Of a stretch of DNA of 64,000 nt, positions 53,621-64,000 are shown one piece after another. The notes beneath the pieces were generated by a model, which saw only the letters and a program-made list of their open reading frames with translations, was not told the origin of the DNA and did no database searches. This stretch comes from Oxyruncus cristatus (lineage: Eukaryota > Chordata > Aves > Passeriformes > Cotingidae). The DNA lies in contig VXAY01005210.1 of the NCBI GenBank assembly GCA_013399855.1, forward strand, positions 122,954-186,953. Reading direction: 5' to 3'. The position numbers and the translations under genes are program-made. Each line of letters opens with the position of its first letter. Position 1 is the first letter of the stretch.

Positions 53621-56600
53621 ATCCTACAGATGTCCCAGACACACTTCTTGACACCTCTGGTTTGACACACTCTGAGAAAATCAACTGCTCATTATGTAAG
53701 AATTAAAAGCAAGTGAAAAACCCTGCATGTCTCCCAGAAAAGTTCCCTGCCAGCACTTTAGTGAAGATGCTGTAATTATCTTAACCCTATTTTATCCCAC
53801 AGGAGTGGATACAGGTGTTCATGCTGCAGAGATGAACAAAATGTGTTTTGGAAATGCTAACACTAGAACCAACCTCTTCACACAGTGGATAACAACCCAT
53901 GGCTTTCATCCACACACAAGAGAAGTCACAAGCTGCAAGCGCAATTAGCACAGAATACTCTCCCCAGCAATCATTAAAAACAGTAACTAGAGAATTACTG
54001 CCAAAGATGCAACGTATTTCAAGCACTAAGTTACAATCTGATTGTGTTGATTCAGTAATTTTTAATTGTAATAGACTGTGTTCAAGAACATCCTTGGTTA
54101 AATTTTCAGCATTTTGTTCAATCCCCAAATGTATAAAATAACTAAAGACAGCTTCCCAAAGGGAAACAGGTTTTCCTTTTCAATTTAATTGCACTAAGAT
54201 GTCTAGCTTTGGAATTTCCTTAACAGAGAAAAATATTTCTTACAATTTCAAAACAAGTTCAGGAATAAAAACATAAAATGGCCATTAATGCAGTGATAGA
54301 GGATTCTACAAAAAATTTACCAGGAATAGATGAACCCAAACTAATATTTCAATTGTGTATCTCAGAAAACTAATCAGTAATTGTTAATAAAATCAAGAAG
54401 GATCTTGTAGGGAGTTAATTTACTTGTAAAATTGAGTCTCTAAAAAAAGAAACAAATTCTGTACCCTGAATACCTTTTTTTTTCCCCCAAGGAATTCATA
54501 GCGATGGAAAGCCCAACCCATAACTTTATGGTGAATAGCTGAGAAACACTGCAATTACAGGAGAATTTGCTTTGTATCAGGCTCATTAAAAACATAAGGA
54601 TGAAAATTACTTTTCAGTTGGTCGTAATTGCATTTTGTTGACATCTGATTAGTCATGCTGGTCTTAAATACTGGCAAGGCCATTAATAAGGTGGAAATAA
54701 ATGAATTAGGTGATTTAGAATATTTTTGAGTAAATAAATCTTTAGAGTAATTACCCTCTGCAATGCCATTTTAAGACAATGAACATGGTATATTTGTACT
54801 AAAAAAGCATTTTTAGTAATGTAAATATATTAATATTTTTTAAATAAAGGAAACAAATAAATAATAAAAGTTCAACTACTTTACACTGTTTAAGGAAAAA
54901 ACACTACTATATTAGCTATATACATCCAAGAATAGCTCTACACTGCCACGAAATAATCATTGAATGTTACCTATTTCTACAGTGTCAGCTTGAAAATTAA
55001 AAAAGGAGGTAATAAAGGCTTCTTTTGAGACTTAATAACTATATCCTGTAGTTACCACCACAGTGAGAAGGCATTCTTATTTCAATGGCTACTCAGAGCA
55101 ATAGGATTTTTATCTTTCAAAGAAATATTTTCATGGATGCAGTAAAATTCCGTAAGCAATGCCTTACCTTTTTTCCAGTTGAACAGTGATGAAAACGTAA
55201 GTTCATTAAAATGACAATAAGATATAAGTAATTTCTTTATTGGTGATCAGAATAGGTAATTATAGAGCTAATACTACTTCAATGTCATCTAAATCAATGC
55301 AAAATTCAGAGTAAGAAATGAGACTTTAAATACCTGTGAGGACTAAATCACATAGAACACGATTATCAGATGATTTCTGCCACTAACTCATACCTAATGA
55401 CCTCAAACAAGCTGTCTGTTTTTAAGGAAGGTTTTTTGGGAGCTCCATTTCTGCCGTTTCATGAAGACTCTAGTTTCTGATGGAGCTCTTCATAGGCAGT
55501 TTCCTGCTTACATACATGCAGCAGCAGAGTACACAAATATTTCTGCCTCTACCCCGACTCTGAAACACACACCAAAAAATTCTCCCTTCCCCTTTGATTT
55601 TGATTTGACAGATAATTTCCTTTACTGTGTCAAATTGTAACAATCACTGTGAGTTATCACCAAAGTCCAGGTGAACATTTTCTTCCTCTGCGTGGTCTCC
55701 AGGTAGTGAAAAGGCCTCCAATGATTAGCTGTTAGAAAACAGTTATGGGGAAAGAGCTTTTGTGTTCTGATCTCATTCACCTCTTTGGCATTTGCCAAAG
55801 CTTTGTTTATTAATAGGGTCAGAATTTCATTCCAAAAATGACCAGGGAATTTGTGCCTCAGGCTTTGGCAGGCCAAGATTTCACACGTTGAATTTTAAAG
55901 GAAAAGGCTCATATCATGGTAATCAGAAAAAATGTGAAAGAGAAAGAAGCCTGAAAACAAGCTTTGCAAAATGTGCAACTTCCCATGGGAGTTTCCTGAG
56001 AAAATGATTAATATTTCTCTACTCACATGGAAAAACACCGTTCAAAATCTCTTTTCCCTTGCTCAAGCCAAAAAATGTGAACCGAAATCAATGCATATTA
56101 GCAACAATAAAATATTAATGCTCTGGATTTCTTATGCAAACTTTTTCAGCACTGCATTATTAATGACATCTAATTGTAGTGGAGATTGCTGCAGGACACG
56201 CTACTTTTACTACAGACTTTATATTTTTGACTATAAAATACTTACCCGGAAAACCCACCACGATCCTAATAGGATTTCATCATATCTTCTAACATTTAGG
56301 TCTTCACCTTGACTGAAAATTCATCATCAGAACCAGTAACTTATGAAAATACCAGCAAGCATTGAAATGTTTGTACAAATTCATTTTGTGATACCAAGAA
56401 CATTTAAGTTATTCTTGCACAGACTGCACTCAAAGAGTACTACACCCAGTCTCAGTATTTTACAGCAGCAAGAAATATCTCATCATTACTACGGCCAATA
56501 TTCAGGCACACATCTTTGATTTAGGATAAGGTCTAGGTGGGCAGCATTAAACTACTTGAAGTTGCTGAAGTAGATCCTGAAAGCCAAAGATCACCAGAAT

Positions 56601-59600
56601 GCAGCAGAATTGTTTAAAATGTTACATCCCTCCTACAAGAGCTCTGTATCAAAAGGGACTGGAAGATCACACAGGAGCTCATTTACCTGATCTGTGACAT
56701 CTGGGAACTGTCAGCTTTTTTCAGAGACACAGCAACATGAAGAACACCTAAAAAGCAATATGATATTTATATTGGGGAAAGGCTGTTTTGTTCAGGAACG
56801 GGATCAGTTAGCTACAATTGAGGCAGTTTTCAAATCGGAAAAATTTACTCTCATATATTGTTTTCATGAGAGCCTCAGAACATCCAGCCTCCATCCTCAG
56901 CCTAATTGTACTTGTATGTGTTCCTTCTGCTAAAGATCTGTACACTTGGAAACAATAATAAACTTTAACAGTTGCTGTAGCAGAAGTTTTGGTCACCATC
57001 TTTCTCATCGCACCATCATTCGCCAGGATCACTTTTACTCATAGATTGATTACAAGGCCTCAATTTTGCATTTAAATTCTTGCTTGAAGTAGTGCCAAAC
57101 CTTGGATCTCTCAAGCGAATTTCCCATTCGATTTATGGCATTGCACAGTATTCTCTGGTTGTACCAAACTTGGCATTTTTGACATTATTTTGTCTTTGCA
57201 CCTCTGTAGCTTTAGTATGTGCTATAACCCTAAATGAAATGAGACAGTGATCACTACTGCTTATTTCCCTCCAACTCAATTATGTTTTTTCTATCACTCT
57301 ATTTACTGAAACTCTGAAATTACTCTTCCCAGTTTACTCTTTGGTAGCGAGTAATACTAGACTGCAGTTCCATTTTATTGCATTTTTGGTAGTCTCCCTT
57401 GAATGCATTTTGTTACATGATAGCATGTGCCATGGTCCCCTCTTTACTTAGAGGTCTGGTTTTCTCTTATGATTAATGCTATAAATGGTTGTATTGACAG
57501 TTGACATTGAGCTAGATAAGTTGAAAACCAGGAAATCCAAACCAAATTAAACTAAGAATACTGTAAAAAGTGTCATTATGACTGACAAAAAAATGTTTCC
57601 ATCACTCAAATACACAGAAAAAAGCACAAAACTTATACCGTATTAGTGGTTTTAGACACACACATAGGTACAGCACATTTTCTCTCACCTGGTTTGACAA
57701 AAAAAAAATCAAGAGAAAAGGATAATCTTGGAAAAACTCATACCCATATGTAAGCACTGATGTTGCATTAAGGCCCATTGCCTCCTACAACAGAAGGTAA
57801 TCACCTGTAGTTCATAATATACAACTGAAATGTGTATTATAATTGATTGTGTGCATACAGACCCCTCCTCAGTAAATGAGTCTCCTTTCTACAACCTTTG
57901 CCATTAAAGGTTCAGCTGACTCATCAACAAACAAGCTCAGTAGCTTGAGACGTCTGTGACTGGGATGAACAACACTTGTGGGGTCGGGAACCAATAGCAC
58001 AAACATCCCTGCAAATCCAGGGTGCCACACTGTAATGAGTCTTTTTCATTGCAGATCACTCAATTTTTACTGGCACTTTACCATCTCAGATGTGAGGAAT
58101 AACTAGAAACAGTTGTAGATGAATGTTCAATTTCAGCAGGCATACAAACTTGTTCAACAGAATTTGACTTGTTTCATTACACAGATTAATAACGGCTCTT
58201 TTCTGCAACATGTATGCAGGATTTTATTAAGCAAGTGCCTGCTTATTTCACATTCTTCTACCAAAAATAATAAATTCACTGAAGCTATTCTTAAACTAGT
58301 CGCTTCATGACACACAACTTCATCTACTGCTGGTTACCTTTCTCTTTCCTGTGTTACAGTCCTCATTGTGGTGCATGTATTTACCAAACAGAAGACTTAC
58401 TTCTCCTTAATTCAAAATCTGAGCCAACTACATTCTTTGGCTGCTGTAAATGGGAAGAACCATATAATCTGTTGTTACATCAACCTCTGTTTTCCTTATT
58501 CCTGCAGTAGATTTGCTGTCCCCTATGGCAAATACACAATAAAAAACCTGCTTCTAAGTTAACTACTAAATTATATACTATAGCTCTCGTCATTCAAAGC
58601 ATATAATACACTGAGCACTGTAATAACTATCTCTACTAAATAACATGCAACTAGAGCAGGCAAACAGAAGTGAAGCAAAAATTAGTGGGTCCAAGTTAGA
58701 ACTCTTTGTTGTACCTCCATTAATCATTTTTAATAGGAAGTTCCAGAAGAAAAAAACTTTGTACATATTACACTTATAATTACTTTCCAAATATTCCCAT
58801 TAAAAATAACAGCCAAATTAATTAGAAGAGAAATAATACATATTTGTCTTATTAAATTCTAGCACATCTGAGCCTAATGTACAGATATATCCTAGGTTCA
58901 ATAACAAGTTGCAGTATTAAAAGAGGACAAATGGCACAAAACTGGGAAAAAAACACCTGCATTTTTCATGGGAAAATTAGTGCCAGTCAGATTCAAGCAA
59001 AGAATGCATGAACAATACAGTCCTTGAAGTATATTTCCAATTTGATTATTCCCAGACCAAACTATACGGTTTAGACCCTGAGTTCAAAATAGGACTAAGA
59101 CCATGCCAAATTTTATCCCAACCTTCCTTTAAAGCATGAAAAAGCTTTATTATTTGGGCATTCTAGAATTATTAGCTTTGTGGAAGAAAAATACCCAACA
59201 GCAGTAAGCAATTATGCAGAAGCATTTGTACTGTGGAAGCTAAAGGTTTATTATGCTTTCAGATTAATAAAATAATGCCCCTGTATAGAGTCAGCCAATT
59301 CCTTTAAAAGTTTGCATTTCACATTTAATCTAGTCCTATAATTCAATCGTGATAGTCTTATGCATTATACTAGGGTTGAAAGAGTGTGTAATTATCTTAA
59401 AGCAAGATTTTTATGCATGAGATAATTACAGTGCGACTGACTAGCCCCACAACACAGACAAGAGATGATCCAATTAATATTTTCTTATTGTTTTTATTTT
59501 ATGCAACTCTTTCATGTTCCTGGGTAAATATAAAAGGTAATACAGACTATCACATTTATATGAATTTAGACCTTGAATACTTGCCATCTGTGAGGAGAGC

Positions 59601-62600
59601 ACATTTTGAACTTGAGGCAAGTCTGTGAATGTTACTTTAGTTTTTCAACAAGAAATGACGTAAAAGTCTCTTAATGAACAAAGGTTTGAGTCATAAAATT
59701 TTTTAAGAACTGAAAAATCAGCATAGTTAAGTTTACATATCCCAAGATTATATGCATGTTATTAGTGAACCATGAATGCAATTTTTCTATCATTTGACCT
59801 TAAAAACCTTTTTCCTCATGTTCTTCTATTCACGAAACACTAGAACAAAAACATTCACTAAGAGTAAAGGCAGGACATAACTTCTGTGTGGAGGAGTGGA
59901 AGCAGCCTCAAGGCAAGGACACCACTCAGTATTATGGCTGCTTAATCCTTGGAGGTAGGATTACTGAAAAAAATTAGCAATAAGAAAGGAAATTCCCAAC
60001 AATCAAAGCCAGTGTTTTTAATACCCACTGGAAACAGAGACATTGTACCTTCATGTTCTCAAACTGTGAGGAACAAAGTTGAAGTGATGTATTTTCAGAA
60101 AAAAAGCATGGAAGGAAATTAAATCTAGCTTTAATCTCACAATTCCTTTCTTTCCTCTCTCAATGTTTCCCAGACATATTCTCCGTTCACATAAAACTTT
60201 ACCCATCTCTGGCATCTACACAGACCAGCTTTTACTTTGAATTTGTGGGGACAAGAGCATGAGGGCCAAGTTGCTCAGGCATGAACACTTCTGTGTGCAC
60301 ACAGCTACAGGATCTGTACCCATTTTCTCTGCCCAACAGTGACCTAAGTCAGACAGCAAAGACATTCCCCATTGTAGCTGCATGAGGAAAATGTTAAGAG
60401 TCCCTGCTTCCTTTTCCTCCCTGCCTTGCTCAGCCAAAACAGCTAAGCTGGGCTGCAGAAAGATGGCTGCAGGAGGGAAAAGGTAATAAAAATAGCACAG
60501 TTCAGAGAAGGTAATAAAATAGCAAGAATAATCTTAAATATTTGCTGTGAAAGAAAAGAAATTATACTTTTTTTTTTTGCCTTTCAGTTGTGGGCAAGAG
60601 AGAATATAGGTCCTGTCAGGCATCCATCGGCTATGAGACAAACACAATGAGCTGATTCAGTTTCTGTCATGTAATTTATTTTCTTGGCAAACAGATTATT
60701 TTCTTTTGTATTTGCTCAATATAGATCATATCCACCAAAGCAAGTTTCTTTCTAATATCCATGTGAAAAAGCTTATCTACCAGTTGATAAGTATGAAATA
60801 AACACTACCTTAATGTTCAACTTCTTCTGTCTCCTCTCCTTTAACTTAAGGGAAGAAAAGCAAGTAGAAATTCACACTTATTTGATGTTGCCAAAAAAGC
60901 CTCTAAGACACAGCATCAAGTCTCTTGTATGCACAGGCATTACTACTCTTCTGTCTGAAAATCTGCATTCTTTTCAATTTGGAGCTTTAATGAATATTTA
61001 GCTTTAATGAATATCAATACAGAACAGAACTGCAAACATGAAAGATTATATCATCCTCCTGGTCTACTTCAGACTTAGAAACCAGTCATCACAAATCAGG
61101 ATGATGTAATGTAGTTCTGCTGAAGCACATTAAACTTAGAAAATGAGTTCATTTCCATTACTGACTTTTCTCTATTAGATCTACTAGAGAGGTCTGGGTT
61201 TGCTTAAATGCACCTGAATAATTTTAAAATGATTTAGAGTGACTCATAAATGGGTAAATAAAATATCCAGTATTCATTAATAAGATATAGATTTAGAAAG
61301 ACTAACAAGTCTTACAAAGGCATATTTTCTTTGAGATGCACAATCATGAGGCAAATCTTACCAAGCACGATGTGTTGGCTGCATTGAATCACACAAGCAA
61401 CACAAGGAAATCTACCATTCTCCATAAAGGTTTCATGCTCATACCCCATAGTTAAATGCCCAGTTTGCGTACCAAAATATGGCACATTTATACAGAGAAT
61501 AAACAATCAAGTAACTGCTGAAAGAGCTGCAAACAAGCCTTTAATATCACAGCCTTCCTGTGATTCCTGCCCTTATCCGTGCTTATACTCTGCCATTTCC
61601 AGCAAGTTCCAAGTACCTCATAGGCAACTAAAAACATGGTGATAGGAACTATTTAAGTGTTTACAAGCTGTAAGCACATAAAATTTTGAGTATCTTGACT
61701 GTATACCCGTACCTCTAGGATTACACTATATACAAGTTACATTTACCTACTGGTCATAGAAATGCTCCTTGTGTACGCACAAGTAACATCGTAACAGTAA
61801 TGGCAGTAACAGTACCCAACAACAGCAACAGTTATTTATTACCTTTTATTGTCTATAGAACTGAGCAATAAAAAAAACAAAACCTCCCAACCCTCCCCTT
61901 CCAAGAATTTTCCTGAAAATGGTGAAGTTGCTATCCACTGGAGAAGTTACACAGTAGCACTGTGAATTTACTGCTCTTACACACACAAAATCACAACATG
62001 AATAAAGCAAGGAAACAAACACAGGACACACTCCAACCAAAGCACAGGGGTCAAGCCTCAGCTATTCTGAATTTTATGAGACAAACTTACTATTTTGGGT
62101 GCTTTTCTGAAAACTGCAGGCCAGGAAAGGTTCGAAAATGTGGTTTGAGTATGCACACAGCAGGATTTTTCTCAACAGCCAACTGAGCTGTTTGACAACA
62201 CCCTGAAATGAAAAAATACACATGACTACTTTTCACAGATTCATACTTCCACTTAAGCAAAACGAATATTTCTAGCAAATAACTGAGCATTCTAATTTGC
62301 CTCACTTTTATTATCACTAATTAAACCCATTTGTTAAAAAAGCTGCAACAGATAAAGGCATATGGAAAAGCTGAAAGATACTAATCTATCATATGAGCCA
62401 AACATCTTGGCAACATCTACTGAGTTTTGTGCTAAAACTTTGATCTAATCACAACAAAATACAAATATTGTCAAATATTGGCAGCTTCCCTATGTCTATA
62501 AGGAAACATAATCCTGTAAAACCAACGTAATATTAACATTGAGGTTTTTCTAGTTGATGCCATAAGAACCATTCACACATGCACATATGGTGTTAAAAGT

Positions 62601-63689
62601 CATTAATACTATTAATACTATTTTATTAATTATTAGTTGTGCGAATGACTGTCAATTCACACTTCTGTGCCCACTTAAAAACAAACAGGCAAAAACCCCA
62701 AACAAAACAAGCACACCATGCTTTCCTCCGCCTAGTTCTAATCACCCGAAGGAACAGTACTGTCTGAAAAATTTCAGCTTTAGCATGTTCTTACAGAAAT
62801 TTCACAGAGCTTTCATTTTGCAGCACTTCAGGAGGACAGTCTTGCATACTTGAGGGGAAAAAACCTGCAACACTAGTTCCTACCTGTAATTCAGGATGTA
62901 GGTGTGAGCATGAGTGTATCAACATGCACAGAAGAAAGTAAGAGCCATGGGAATGCCAGGAACTCGGGACAAAGATTTAGGCAGTTTCATCCTAAAACAA
63001 CTGTTTCAACAGTTTATTAATTTATTCATTAATTCGTCCATTTAGTAATGGTGGAAGACACACTAAAATGCACTAAGCCAAACCTCTGAGTTCTTCACCT
63101 TTCTATGTTAATGACTAGCGAAGACTGTTTTTCTGAGAACACAGATGATGACTGGACAGAAAAACCACAAGTACTATATGTATTTACCTTGCTCCTTCAC
63201 ATATTTCTGGACAACAACAGGCATTAAACACCAGAATTTTCTAAACTGGTGCCTAATAACACTGAATATCACACACCACCAAGGACCTGGTCACTGGATG
63301 GCCTTGAAGACAGGGAAAAAAACATGAATATTCCTCAAGTTTCCAGGTAGCACAGAGCGGAGTTAAAAAAGAAGTTACAAAAATAACATTATACTAGTGG
63401 ATTACAGAAATAATAAGCATTTACCAATGGGGCAAGCAAATCTTTTGCCTTCTAGGGGCCTGTATTTGTTGTTCAAATATCAAATAATAAAAGGTTAGAC
63501 AATTTTCCACTTCGTATCTGTAATACTTTAAGTAGCTATCTTCAATAAAGTAGCACAGAAGCTCAAATAATGACCCAAAACAGCACTACCGTACTGAAAT
63601 GCTTTTGTAAAGCAATGGGGCTGCTGCTTTTTTAATCAAATTTCATTTTCAAGCAATAATTTTAATAGCTACTTTAGACCCACCCCACT
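53621..63689. other. AT-rich non-coding stretch, no gene recognised
   Basis: Ten kilobases of AT-rich unique-looking DNA. The stretch 54700-54960 is extremely AT-rich. A pyrimidine tract with CAG ends at 60587. Open frames do not exceed 113 codons, and none belongs to a family I recognise. Confidence 0.6.
60983..61014. repeat. 15-bp direct repeat, 17-bp period
   Basis: AGCTTTAATGAATAT occurs at 60983-60997 and again at 61000-61014 without mismatch. It is a small tandem duplication. Confidence 0.9.
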
Positions 63690-63935
63690 CCCTTAGGGGC
63701 TTGCCGGGTTCCTCTAAAACCAAAATCATGAACTTGTTTTCTTCTGAAAGAAAAGCATGCTTTAGTAACAGCTATTGCTTTTATTAGCACCCTGCTGGTC
63801 GGTTTATTAAGTAGTGTGGGGGGATATATAAGATAAGGGAAATAATTATGCCTCACACGTGAGGACAACGAGTGGGGTTAACCCTCACTCGCCTGTGAGT
63901 GCTCAGCGGCGTCTCTCCACCACCCTCAGGGGCTG
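63690..63935 (+). promoter_or_regulatory. GC-richer patch with TATA box-like motif and E-box
   Basis: TATATAAG lies at 63825-63832 and a CACGTG E-box at 63856-63861 within CCTCACACGTGAGG, followed by several CpGs (aacgag, ctcgcc, gcggcg). On the plus strand the TATA-like motif would place a start about 25-30 bp downstream, near 63855-63865. The window ends 140 bp later, so any transcript lies mostly outside. The call is speculative: TATA-like words are common in AT-rich DNA, but co-occurrence with CpGs is not. Confidence 0.22.
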
Positions 63936-63938
63936 ACA

Positions 63939-64000
63939 ATTCAGATAGATAGCTAGCCAGATTTCAGATAGATATAAATAAATTCAGATATAAATTCAGA
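63939..64000. repeat. Degenerate tandem repeat (TTCAGATAGATA-like), open at window edge
   Basis: Four variants of ATTCAGATAGATA follow one another at intervals of about 12-22 bases up to the last base: attcagatagatagctag, atttcagatagatata, aattcagatata, aattcaga. It is a GATA-containing minisatellite or degenerate microsatellite whose right end is not in the window. Confidence 0.8.

Noticed and set aside
55622..55876. 84-codon minus-strand frame (contains ALANAKEVNEIRTQ) that reads like protein
   Set aside because: No homolog recognised and no supporting splice or promoter context; kept out of the features for lack of evidence.
1..64000. CRISPR arrays, operons, phage or plasmid functions
   Set aside because: No regularly spaced direct repeats, no ribosome-binding-site-led gene series and no long adjacent open frames; composition and repeats are those of a vertebrate nuclear genome.

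Overview
This window looks like vertebrate nuclear DNA, most likely avian; another CR1-rich sauropsid is less likely. The evidence is the interspersed repeats. At least five fragments match the chicken-repeat-1 (CR1) LINE 3' end in word order, three of them with recognisable 'cacag-atgg-ggttggaag' type ends. One stretch near 42.4-42.8 kb resembles an endogenous retroviral LTR known to me from bird genomes. I see no Alu, B1 or L1 sequence. The DNA is AT-rich, CpG-poor and sparse in repeats, as expected for a gene-poor region of a macrochromosome or for a very large intron.

I find no protein-coding gene, rRNA, tRNA, CRISPR array or complete mobile element that I can support. The longest open frames are about 110-150 codons. 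A rough estimate for about 37% GC is one stop per ~15 codons per frame, which predicts several frames over 100 codons by chance in 64 kb. None shows a domain or family signature I recognise, so I have not called them genes. A few are recorded as findings because of splice-like borders or protein-like composition.

Layout. 0-3 kb: a CR1 tail at 276-510, then AT-rich sequence. 2.86-3.24 kb: an island of CpGs and homeodomain-type ATTA motifs that could be a regulatory element. 3.2-8.6 kb: featureless apart from a short CR1 fragment near 7.6 kb and small repeats. 8.58-9.0 kb: a second CpG-bearing patch. 9-22 kb: AT-rich, with a very recent 47-bp-period tandem duplication at 13.1 kb. 22.1-23.0 kb: a GC-richer patch open in several frames. 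23-42 kb: unique AT-rich DNA with CpG-bearing patches at 33.5-33.9 and 41.57-41.88 kb, a 9-bp-stem hairpin at 39.83 kb and a CR1 stub at 40.8 kb. 42.37-42.8 kb: the degraded ERV LTR. 43-63.7 kb: AT-rich DNA with two old CR1 remnants (50.5 and 53.5 kb) and a 20-bp palindrome at 49.96 kb. 63.7-64.0 kb: a GC-richer, TATA-bearing stretch followed by a degenerate GATA/TTCAGATA tandem repeat running off the window edge.

No set of genes works together here. The likely biological content is cis-regulatory or structural, and that needs cross-species alignment or chromatin data that cannot be had from the sequence alone. I did not find convincing evidence of a previously undescribed system.
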